Assembly (NCBI RefSeq): GCF_000003605.2
Contig: NW_003143794.1
Location: forward strand, 66,542 to 99,963
Length of the DNA stretch: 33,422 bases
Origin: Saccoglossus kowalevskii
Taxonomy: Eukaryota; Hemichordata; Enteropneusta; Harrimaniidae
Direction: 5' to 3'
A model generated the notes under the pieces. It saw only the letters and a program-made list of their open reading frames with translations, searched no databases and was not told where the DNA came from. This document shows positions 13,698 to 23,907 of this stretch, one piece after another. How positions within the stretch are numbered: position 1 is the first letter of the stretch; the number at the start of each line of letters is the position of its first letter. A program made the translations under genes and the position numbers.

Positions 13698-13834
13698 AGT
13701 ATTCACATCGTAGCTCGAGCACCACGCACCTCATCATCAGCTCCGTATCCAACTATTGCTATACTCCTCCTAGCTGACATACAGCTACAAGAGCCCTGAA
13801 GATTCAAAACTATTTTTCTACATACACAAAAAAG
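13698..13834 (+). other. 5' leader exon (non-coding) of the EH-type gene
   Basis: Predicted exon 1 runs from the initiator to the donor AAG|GTAAGC, with the intron starting at 13835. The roughly 137-nt leader has no ATG, so scanning ribosomes would reach the exon-2 start without upstream reading frames. The start is inferred from TATA spacing and may be a few bases off. The donor is a strong match, but pairing it with the acceptor at 16015 is inference; a cDNA would confirm it. Confidence 0.55.
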
Positions 13835-16015
13835 GTAAGCCGTATTTTGTTGTTTTCTTTGAACATTTATATTCTCATCTGCTTGTCCCTTTTTAATGAA
13901 GGTCGACCATTTCAAAGATGTTTTGAAATGTGCGTTCGTATCATTCAACGATCGATTTCATTCTACTCTGCGGATGTAGAAAAGTCGTAGCGTTGAATTA
14001 CACATGTACAGTTGAGCTTTCCAACGCCTTGTTGGTTTTTCACATACAACAGTTATTTCATCGAAATTCGTTTTTTGGAGCTCGATAAGCATGGATAGTA
14101 CATAAAACAAATATCCCATAAAAATCCCGATTGTTCAAAATTATTTATTACGAATTTACAATCTTCGGCAATTGCGACGCTTACCCATGGCATCCTTTCA
14201 TAACTATCTCGTAAAGCAAACTTTCAGATATAGTCTCATGCACGAAGAAAAAAAATAGCAAATATTATTTATTCAAAGCCTTTTTTTTAGCAAGATCACT
14301 GTAATCTTATCAGCTAAAGTTGCATTGGGGCTTGTGCTGCATTATTCATACCTAAATTTAAAATGACTTCGACAGCCTCTTGGCGTTTTTTTTGTGAACC
14401 TCAAGTTTTTACAACAATAATCATCTATCACTATAACAAATAATAGTAGCAATGTATATTTAAAATAGAAAATATGACGTATGTTTTGAAATGCTATATG
14501 TTCTCAATATGATAACATGAAATTTGATACGTATAGTCATGGTATAATCTATCGATTGATACATGTACTTACAGGGATTCTTTTCAGAATCTTATCAGCA
14601 GCGACGGACGTATTGAACTCGTTGTCGTTCTTTTAAATTGGCATCAAACTTCGCCCATGCAATCATGCATTGTTATTGTGTATATCGTATGTACATAAAC
14701 ACAAATACTCGCATGAGTTAATCAACAGGAATAATCGAGACATTAATTAGTTATTAACTAAGCAATTGAGAATCACGACAGCTTCAGTGCAAGCAATTGT
14801 GAAAGCAATAGCATATAACGGTTTGTTTTTAACTTCGGATACAACTATGCAAATAAAATCATATATAGTCTGATTGGACAGGTCGACTCCATTATCGTCA
14901 TCTTCCTTAGTAGAAGTAGTAGTAGATGGTGGTTTGTTCAGGTCTTCTATCGATGTACGTATTATGAAATAAAAACTACTAGCAAATATTAATATAATAA
15001 AACATAACAGTTTTCAAGTTTACTTGTTGTCTAGGAAGGTAGTGTTACTTTACGTAACTTATACAATAACCGACTATACGATTATTGTCTTCCTCGTTCG
15101 CACGTACTTGGCTTTCCATTAGTATATTTAATCACCGAATAAAAACGTTCTTTACACACAGTGTGTAGCTCTAGTTAAAAGATCTCAGCAACACATACAA
15201 TTATTAACAACGAGGTAAATCCATGTCGTCGCTAAACCGCACTAATTCCAACTTTAAATGCCAATTTGGGCTGGTTAGCATTGTAGTATCGATCTACTGG
15301 TCGTTAATAATCAGATTTTTCCAGTCTTTTCATCGCACCTACAACTGTGAATGTACTGGTAACATGTAAGAACGGTTATCAATACACGAGGATCGATTAG
15401 GATTCCCCGCTGATTGATTGATCCTAAGCACCACCACTACTATGTAGAAATGTCAGTGATTGAAGACATATAAAAGCTTTTAACCGCATCTCACGGAGAG
15501 TGCTTTTTTACTCGAGACATCGTTTCGACCACCCTCGGGGAGGTTTGTTTATTGCTCGTGTTACAAAGTGAACACAGTCTTGTATATCTCTCTGTACTGC
15601 CTACATGCGAAATTTTGTGGGTGNNNNNNNNNNNNNNNNNNNNNNNNNNNNNNNNNNNNNNNNNNNNNNNNNNNNNNNNNNNNNNNNNNNNNNNNNNNNN
15701 NNNNNNNNNNNNNNNNNNNNNNNNNNNNNNNNNNNNNNNNNNNNNNNNNNNNNNNNNNNNNNNNNNNNNNNNNNNNNNNNNNNNNNNNNNNNNNNNNNNN
15801 NNNNNNNNNNNNNNNNNNNNNNNNNNNNNNNNNNNNNNNNNNNNNNNNNNNNNNNNNNNNNNNNNNNNNNNNNGCCCGCAAGCATGTACACCTTTGCCAT
15901 CCATTACTTTGTTAAATTACTTCACAGAGTGAAGTATACAATGTTGTTTTTTGTATCTGGGAATTTGACACGAATACTAATTCAAGGATAATTTTGTTTT
16001 CTCCTTGACTTTCAG
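13835..16015 (+). other. Intron 1 of the EH-type gene
   Basis: The intron starts GTAAGC and ends with a pyrimidine-rich CTCCTTGACTTTCAG. A branch-point-like TACTAAT lies at 15975-15981, about 35 nt before the acceptor. The length is about 2.2 kb including an assembly gap of 249 N. Inside lie a TATAAAAG at 15469-15476, which could be an internal promoter but has no clear initiator, and AT-rich sequence with a short AGTAGT run near 14910. Nothing else is recognisable. Confidence 0.55.
15625..15873. other. Assembly gap (249 N)
   Basis: An unsequenced run of 249 N inside the predicted intron. The edges contain ACATGC on the left and GCATGT on the right, an inverted match, so the missing DNA may be a hairpin or repeat that resisted assembly. 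Open frames drawn across the gap are meaningless. Confidence 0.99.
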
Positions 16016-16267
16016 ATGAAGGTTACTTTTGCATTTGTTGCTGTCATGCTGTGTCTATGGATGAGCACCGACGCGATGCCTTTTGACACCGTAGATGATA
16101 AGGCGGACGAACCACTTTTGCGTTTCTCTCGTGGCGTAGCGTGCGCACAACAGTGCCATACCTGTGCGTTCGAATGGGGGAAATCATTCGGTCTACGCAA
16201 ATGCTACCAAGATTGCAGTAAAGGAGAGTCACCAGACACGAAATGCTTGAACTACGGTCACTTCTAG
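16016..16267 (+). CDS. Secreted six-cysteine peptide precursor, eclosion hormone-like
   Basis: The 83-residue precursor has a signal peptide: Lys2, a hydrophobic core over about residues 4-16, and likely cleavage after Ala20. An acidic spacer (21-35) follows, then a furin-type R-F-S-R site at 36-39, so a 44-residue mature peptide (40-83) is likely. Mature cysteines 43, 47, 50, 63, 67 and 77 give C-x3-C-x2-C-x12-C-x3-C-x9-C. Insect eclosion hormones have the same first four spacings and x10 in the last. By analogy disulfides would be 43-67, 47-63 and 50-77. EH peptides are neurohormones acting through membrane guanylyl cyclases, in arthropods to trigger ecdysis; a role in a non-moulting animal is unknown. 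Oddities are the very short tail after the last cysteine (six residues) and no amidation glycine at the end. The start is the first ATG, lying directly at the splice acceptor; splicing gives AAG before it, a good context. Another helical-hairpin secreted peptide is the main alternative. Confidence 0.75.
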   Translation: MKVTFAFVAVMLCLWMSTDAMPFDTVDDKADEPLLRFSRGVACAQQCHTCAFEWGKSFGLRKCYQDCSKGESPDTKCLNYGHF

Positions 16268-16330
16268 GCGCTTCACACGTATTATGTTTGTCATGACTTT
16301 AGATGTATATGTTTGCACAGCCGTACAACC

Positions 16331-16394
16331 TAACATCCGGGAACTGTTGCAGGGGCTTTAGCAGTCAAACAACGCGATCGTTGTCCGGATGTTA
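16331..16394 (+). promoter_or_regulatory. Potential three-way-junction RNA fold in the 3' UTR
   Basis: The ends 16331-16340 and 16385-16394 are perfect 10-bp complements (TAACATCCGG with CCGGATGTTA). Between them, 16344-16349 can pair with 16359-16364 (six pairs, two of them G-U), and 16369-16374 pairs perfectly with 16379-16384 around a CGAT tetraloop. The second hairpin abuts the closing stem with no unpaired base, so the two could stack. The region lies 64 nt after the stop codon. It matches no RNA family I know; a post-transcriptional control element is only a guess. A small decayed inverted repeat element is an alternative. Confidence 0.45.
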
Positions 16395-16557
16395 AACGTG
16401 ACTTACTCTGTACCTTACAAGAAATAACAAATAGAAGAATCCTTTCATTTTACTTTAATTTACATGTGTATATCAAAAGTGCTACTCACAACATTATGTT
16501 ATGCATACACCAACAGTATGTGTATTATTTATAATCTACAATCCAAAAATGTAAAGA

Positions 16558-16563
16558 AATAAA
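16558..16563 (+). terminator. Poly(A) signal AATAAA of the EH-type gene
   Basis: A canonical AATAAA lies 291 nt after the stop codon. A GT-rich stretch, GTTGGTCTC, begins about 25 nt downstream, as expected of a downstream element. Cleavage would fall near 16575-16590, giving a 3' UTR of about 310-320 nt. Confidence 0.65.
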
Positions 16564-19500
16564 TTATTGATGTTTGACAGAAAAGTTGGTCTCATCGTTT
16601 GATTTTATCCCCAGTGGCACAGAGATAACGTAGATAGTTGTCTATCTGGGCACGTCTTCCGTAGTTCCTGTTTGTAAAAGGTCGAGCCGGGGGATTATTG
16701 GTTTGAATGATGTCTTTCCGTGAGTAGGCGTGCATCCTTTCAATCCACTTTTTTTCGTATTTACATTTGCCTGTATCGATTCAGCCACTGGCAACGAGGC
16801 AAGGCGGCATTTTTTCTTTATTTTCATTGTCATATTGGTTAATTCTGTGAACTGAATTTGTTTTTTTGTAGTTTCAATTTCTATCATATTGATTTTTTAG
16901 TACTTTCTAGACTCAATTAACATCAATATACCACGTCATTTGTAGATGATTTTACTTTATTTTAACTTTACTTCGTATATTCTACTAATCACATTGCAAA
17001 AATCCTCCTGGTTATGTAACAATATTTTCTACAGTCCACAGGGTAAAACGTTTTCGCACAGACGGTTAATACCGATAAGACGCAATTTAAAATTTATTAC
17101 GTTTATTGAACCATTTTTCGACTACTATATACAACATTTGATGTATGAAAGTTGCGTTCGCTCCGGACTCTCGTCACGTTTGAGTGAATATTACATATAC
17201 AGTAACTATAACAATGATACCTCGTCGAACACAGCTGTTTTCACAATCATACCAATTGTGTAGAAACACAATACTGCAAACTGAGACAAGGAGCAAATCA
17301 GAGATAATATATATTTCGCTATTTGCGCATGTTCATACCACCAAGTTTTTTGCACAGCTCGTTGAGCACTGTTTGTAATCAAACAAAAGAACAAAATATC
17401 TGAACATATAATAATAAGACAGTGATGGTTAACAATATCTGTCTAGATGTATCGTATGGTGAATTAATATTTAGTAAAAAAATTATTTTGTTATCTTTAG
17501 AAATGTCCAATATTATATTGTGCCATGGGGAGTTAAATAAGTGAGTAGTTGATTGAAAACAGATCATAATCTTATTTCACACCACCATTATTGCAACCTA
17601 CCGGATTTTCTCTCAGGATTCTGGAATTGCTTGTCTGTAATTGGTGTAATGTTCCCAGAACTCGACACAGAGGGAATTCTATATTTTGTTGTTAAATACC
17701 AATTTGCGAGAATCACCACAACACATCGATCTGATCTGACCCAGTTCCTACTGGATAATAACGCCAAAGAATACTATAACGTGATAACCCTAGTCTGTCG
17801 ATTAACCATTTTGAAAACAAAAAAACAAAAACATGTTAAATATTATTTATTGATGGTTTGGAATAATCTTATTCAATTTCAAATATCAGACAGAATTATC
17901 CGGATACTCGAATGAATACAAATGAATTCGAAATGGACAATGAATGGGCAACGTATTTAACCAGTGGAAGGAAGTTAACTATGGCAAGGAAAGGAGAATG
18001 ACTGTGACATTTAGAAAACAACAACTCGATCGGTTAAGTATGTACATGGTATCAAAAACATGTGGGTGGAGTCATACCTATAACACGACTTGTTTAATAC
18101 GCGCGGGAATTATACTTAACTATACATATTAAGTGATTCGGTATCAACAATATGACATTTCACCGTACGTTTGTTCCATATTGTTATACCCCGAACGTTT
18201 TTATTCACATAATATACAATAACCCAAAATACTTTGTTATTACCATAAAAAAAGTAGTAAAGTATCATGATGCTCATTTGATTAACCGTGGGAATAGGAA
18301 GTTTGAGAAAACAAAATAATAGACAATACAATACATGATTTTACAATACAAATTGTACACTAAAGTCACTATACCAAAAGCATGGCGAATGGTTTAACCC
18401 ACATCCGACGAGTTGCAAACAAGTAGTGTAAGACACACTTTTTGGAAAATTGGGTGTTCAAAACTGGCGCACAAACCTTTTTATGGGAATGTGCATGAAA
18501 AAAGTAATTAGCTGTTTTGACAACCATGTACCTATCATATCTGACAAACAATATTTACCACCTCAGGCTAATGTGATTTGAATAATTTAAATAATCGAAT
18601 AACAAATAAATACTTGAACAAATAAACTTAATTCTATTAGCTAATGTAACAAAGAGTTCTTCTCGAGGCTGAAATCACTCACACAAAGGCAGATGATCTG
18701 TAGCAATACATTTCTCACGATGCTGTAACAGTGTGTGATACACCTAAACTGAAAATGTGATGTTTTGTGTACGAATGGAAACAGTTGTCAGACGATTACA
18801 ATGTTGAATTGACAAAAAATGATGATCAGAAATAGGAAATCGAAAACAGTATATTTTTAGAAATATTAAGGTAGTATCAACCCTAAGTTGTGTGTTGTTT
18901 CATTCGCCTCAGTGGAATATCAAACTAGCCTTTGGCGATACCAATGTTGCAGTCAAATTGAAAGAAGAACTTTTATGTTATTATGCTATTAAGTTTAGTA
19001 TTCAAGATAGTTTAGTTTTCTTATATTTAGATAGGGTTAAGTGCCTGTATTTCATAATTATATAAATCTAAGTCTAAGAAGTAGGATAATACGAGAACGG
19101 CAGAAGGGTATAATTCTTATTCTTATTGGCATGATTAATTTATAATACCCAGCTTAGTAATGCCACCATAATTAAATTACCACTCAATCCATATATGACA
19201 CTGCGCACATAAATACACCCACACAGACGCCAGTGACCTTTCACGAACACATGGATAATTTTCACTTTTTATAAATATTATTGCAGAAGTATGTTTATTT
19301 AAAGTAAACCAAAAAAATACAATTACAAATTCATAGTAACAGCAAACATGTAATTTCACCCAATAGAGCAACAGTTTATTTTAATACAATGATTATTATT
19401 ATATTTGTGTAACAATATCCTCCTATGACAGCAACACAAGGAAATGTAAGATTGGGAGAGAGAAACATATTTATGAAAAAAGTGTTGCAAGATTAAAGAA

Positions 19501-19999
19501 ACGAAGTAATAGTCGAGCATCTCTGATAAAAGCTCACACATTACATTTAATGTATAATACATCATTTAAATATGACTTAGGTCGTTGAACATGGACAGTC
19601 ATTTGCATTAAGCACGTGTAAATATTCAAATGGGCAAACTCAGAAAAAACACAAATTTAGATATGGTAAGCATGTATATAATCCAATGTATAGTTTTGAA
19701 TACTAATTAATTCGAAATCCAAATAACATGCACCTCTTTTTCTGCATTGCTGCTACTTATATAGTTCCATGTTCTTAGTGCTTCAATACATAGCTTTCTT
19801 TCAATCTGTAAAAAAGTAATTGTAATAATAATAACACCATGACAGCACTTATTCACAACTTACATACTCACACATTCATGGACAAGTTATAATTCTCATT
19901 TACAATGCTGTCAAGCCTAATATACTTTAGTGAAATGTACATTAGTGAAAGCAGCTGTGAGTGGTAGTTCTGATAGATACATTCATTCATTCATATTTA

Positions 20000-20010
20000 C
20001 CCCCCCCCCC
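20000..20010. repeat. C11 homopolymer after a short ATTC repeat
   Basis: Eleven consecutive C follow four ATTC-type units at 19980-19993. Length calls in such runs are error-prone. It is notable mainly because a G11 run occurs about 750 bp further on. Confidence 0.9.
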
Positions 20011-20757
20011 AACAAAGAATCAGTTTTGTGTCCAACTATATTATACCAATGTTAACATTCAGGAAACTTGCTTGAATCAGTACAGAAGCTAACATTATTT
20101 TATTTTGGTACCCACCAAAATATGGGATAGATTAGCATACCGGAAACACACGATCTATTTAGCTATAATTTTTTGTTTACTTCGTTATCTACATTTATAT
20201 CACCTCATTATACTTACATGACGTGAATGTTTTTAATATATCAAACTTCATCAAATTAGAGACCTACACGAATACCCAAATACTTCTAATTTAAATTGTG
20301 CATTGTGTGTTGTAACCTAGATGTTATTTTAAAACTGATATTAACTATTCAATTGGCGGCATTAACTACGTACACCACCGCCATAATATCAGCGATTGCC
20401 ATATTTTCTCTAGTAGAGATTACACTTGCGGAAATGAAAACAGTGTATCTATAGTAGCGAACACAAAATAACAAAGTAGTTTTATTTGATGAAAGTGTAA
20501 GCATCTTATGTCCATCTTAGTTCCGTGTTAATTAATAGACAGTTACCTAGCTGTCTGATTTTATTCTGTTATCTGTTGATGAACAAATCATGAACAATAA
20601 TATTAAAATAAATACTGTGCATATCACTATAAATCGCACATTAATGTACTCTCGCGACGAATTCTAACTCGACTCCAACCGTCTATTGCCTTTCAAATTC
20701 ATTGCACATGCCCTTCCTGAGGACATAGTTATCGAAAGGGACATATGCAGCTAAATC

Positions 20758-20807
20758 GGGGGGGGGGGCTAGAGAGTTAGAGTAGAGTTAGGTTTAGGGG
20801 TAGGGTA
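20758..20807 (+). repeat. G11 run followed by degenerate TTAGGG-like sequence
   Basis: Eleven G are followed by a run of TTAGAG, TAGAG, TTAGG, TTTAGGGG and TAGGG words, resembling decayed telomeric TTAGGG repeats. Four or more G-tracts on one strand could allow a G-quadruplex. It is interstitial and short; it could be a repair scar or simple low-complexity drift. Confidence 0.5.
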
Positions 20808-21337
20808 CACTGGGAATTCTTTCCCACATTAGTACACGTTGAGGCTACTTTTACGATATCGTATTATTGTTTGTGAGAATAGTAGATTACAGTGTCAACT
20901 CTCAGATCTCACAATACATTGAAAGATTGTACAGAGAGTTATCACAAACAGTTTCATATTTTCAATCTAGAAAGATTTTTGACACTTGATTGTGCCATAT
21001 ATGCATATTACTTTGTTATTGCCTCTGGAATATAATCAGAATTACAAAGCTGTTTGGCACTCTCTTAAAATACACAAAACCGGTTAAGCCTGCAGGAAAA
21101 ACCAAATAATGATATTCAAGTACAACATTTTCTTTTTGAGGAAACCTAGTTAACTGTTATGTCAACTATATCAGTGTGGTATTGCGTTCAGATGGTCATG
21201 GCAAACTTGAAGAAAAATAAAAAATCGCATTATTTCTTCTAAAAAAGAAAATATAAAGAAAATATAGAAATTACAACTTGACTTTTTCTGTATGACAAAC
21301 TCATTCGCTCAATTTTAACGTATGGTTATATAACATA

Positions 21338-21345
21338 TGACGTCA
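21338..21345. promoter_or_regulatory. Perfect CRE palindrome (TGACGTCA) next to a TATATAA
   Basis: Third full CRE consensus site in the window. TATATAA lies just upstream at 21327-21333, and an exon-like open frame starts about 90 bp downstream. The order TATA then CRE is unusual for a core promoter, so the pairing may be accidental. Confidence 0.3.
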
Positions 21346-21430
21346 TGAGAGTGAGTACAAAACAGCTCCAGAATAGCTGCACTTCAACTTTTACCGGTTT
21401 CTTCCGGGAGTTCATACTGTAACTAAGTAA

Positions 21431-21640
21431 CTAATCCTGTACCATGTAATTCTTAGGGGCTCTGTGTCAGCTGCTTGTGGGACGCCATTCCAAGAGCTGG
21501 TGAAAACAGCTCAACAACTAAGACTCAACTATGGCACAATACTGGACAACGACATTCATATATGCTGTAGAGGTAATCTTATACTTATTCAGGAGAGTAA
21601 AAACAAAAGCGCAAAATACAGTTTTGTCGGGTGTGTGTGA
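21431..21640 (+). CDS. Exon-like open frame, no ATG, function unknown
   Basis: A frame of 69 codons without an ATG runs to a TGA at 21638-21640. Its composition is more protein-like than neighbouring frames, with stretches such as TPFQELVKTAQQLRL and a Cys-Cys pair. Within it, a CAG acceptor at 21468-21470 and a donor AGAG|GTAATC at 21573 would bound a 102-nt exon, an exact multiple of three. The polypyrimidine tract is weak. I recognise no family, and chance or a decayed transposon fragment remain more likely than a confirmed gene. Confidence 0.2.
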   Translation, partial: LILYHVILRGSVSAACGTPFQELVKTAQQLRLNYGTILDNDIHICCRGNLILIQESKNKSAKYSFVGCV

Positions 21641-23801
21641 ATTTGACCTTATTTTTATCCCTGGAATTGTAATGGAATATACCTGGGTATGTGACTTCGT
21701 CACAGCACCCGTCTTCGTGGGGTCCGCTTTTTGCACTCATTGTAGGCGTGTTGAACCAATGATAATACTTTCTACACTTCTGACTAATTAGCATAAAACG
21801 CACCGTTTCCCTTTCCCACGCTTACATTGTATCTATCGGCGTCTTTGTGGTCTGAACGAACTTTTCATGACAGACCTAATGAGACATTGAAAATGTTGGT
21901 GTTTTAGAGATCATGTACAACCGTTTTCAACATTCGAAATTTGACAGTTTGCTCTAATAAGTTCGTTAACGCATCATACAATAGAATAAACGAATGAACA
22001 CCATACTTATGAAGGTGCACAGATAAGACAAAAACAAAACAGTCCAGAGAAACAGTTTACTATATACTGGTAAATAGAAATTAAAATAAAAATATAAATA
22101 TAAAATATTCATTTAGTCTTAAATTAAAGACTTAAATTAAACTGAAAATTTTTTTTTTACAAAACTAGAAAATATTGTATTACATGAACAATTAAACAGA
22201 ATCTGATTAGACAAACTTTGCTTGAAAACTAAAACAAGAAGACACACAAAAACCTAAAACTTAATATAAATAATTACAAACTAAAAACAGAATTATGAAT
22301 TTTATCTCATCTTTTCTTATCGCATTCATAAACAGCAAAGAAGGATATAATTAGAAACTTTAAAATCCACCCATAGTTTTATGAATGAAGACGAGAAAAC
22401 TGAATTTATTCTGATAATTACGGATTTAAAATTTAATAATTGCAACGTTTCTACAAGATAGTAGCATCGAATCATTATAGAGAGAGCGAGTAACATTTGC
22501 ATCAATACATGCTAAAAACAACCATCAATACAGCCTGACTTTATTAATAATATTTATCTGTAAGTACAGGCGTAAGTACAGAAAATGTACGTCCTTTTCA
22601 TGTATAACTTTGTATGTGTATTAACCTAATGTATAATACATGACTGTATCCGTGAATATTTTAGCAATTTTACGCATTGCAATAATACCGTGCATTTAGA
22701 ATACATATATGTAACTACTAATTTACACAATATTATAGTATTTCTTCAAATGTTTTTATTCATAAATTAACCTATAAATGAATCAATGTTACGTGCCTGC
22801 AGAATACATTGAAGAATATTATAGATAGCCTTCAAACGATAGCATGCTTCCTCATAAAGTCGTTGCCATGGGGATTTCAAACATAGCCTCTGAGCCATGG
22901 TAATTTGTGCTTTCCACTCTCACATCCTGCGTTATACTCTGTTTTAACTACAACTTAGTTACCATCTGTTACATAACTCGTCCGGGTGGGATTTTGTTGA
23001 ATAATTTAATAAAAAAAACTGCATTATTTCCCACTTTGGGTAATCCGTGGAAAACCTTTCACTGACCCCTTTAATCATTATAATGGCTTTGGATTTTCTA
23101 TGGCTTATTCCTATCCCACATAATCCCGATTAAACACCACGACGTTCTGTGCAAGCTACCCACAATGCTCCACTCTTTCAGGATTTGTTGCCAAACCAAC
23201 TGATTTTATTATTTTTTTTATGGAAACCACAATAATTAATGGGAGGTGATTTCAACTTTAATTACTTTGTCACTCATTAAAAACTCTTCCTGGTCACGTA
23301 GAGCCTCATTGTGTATGCTGATCACTCCACTGCACATGGTTGAACACGCAAGATACAACCACATTTTTAGTGTGTTGCTACTAGTAATCATATATATATA
23401 ATTGATGATATAGAACGGTAAACATCACGACATTCTATTTAATTTGAACGCCATCGTCCGATGCGTGATCTAACAGCACGATGTCAAAATGCAATCTATG
23501 TGCGACCATAGTTACAATCGTCATGCTATTCATACTTACTCACTCATCTTAACTATCGACGCCCGCAGTTGAAAATAATTTGGCGATTTATAATTTATAA
23601 TAGTTTGTGTTGTTGTTCCGAAAAGTCATAGTTGGTCATGTTATAATAAGGTGATTGATATCTAAACTGTTAGTTTGTTGATACGACTACCACATAAATG
23701 CATACTATTTTGTTATATATTAATTTTTATTTTTTATTTTTTTCTATTTGATCCTGCCTGCGCGTTGTTTATTGTTGCTGGTATACTACCCGCAACGGTA
23801 C

Positions 23802-23907
<106 letters not shown>

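Noticed and set aside
15491-15991. Several overlapping open frames on both strands
   Set aside because: They exist only because the 249 N contain no stop codons.
16012-16232. Two minus-strand frames opposite the EH-type coding exon
   Set aside because: They are shadows of the coding exon, with no signal peptide, domain or promoter.
16642-16887. Minus-strand frame just downstream of the EH-type gene
   Set aside because: Lysine/threonine-rich low-complexity translation with no domain or supporting signals.
17553-17915. Open frame of 120 codons
   Set aside because: Irregular composition, no domain, no promoter or splice context; consistent with chance in a long AT-rich interval.
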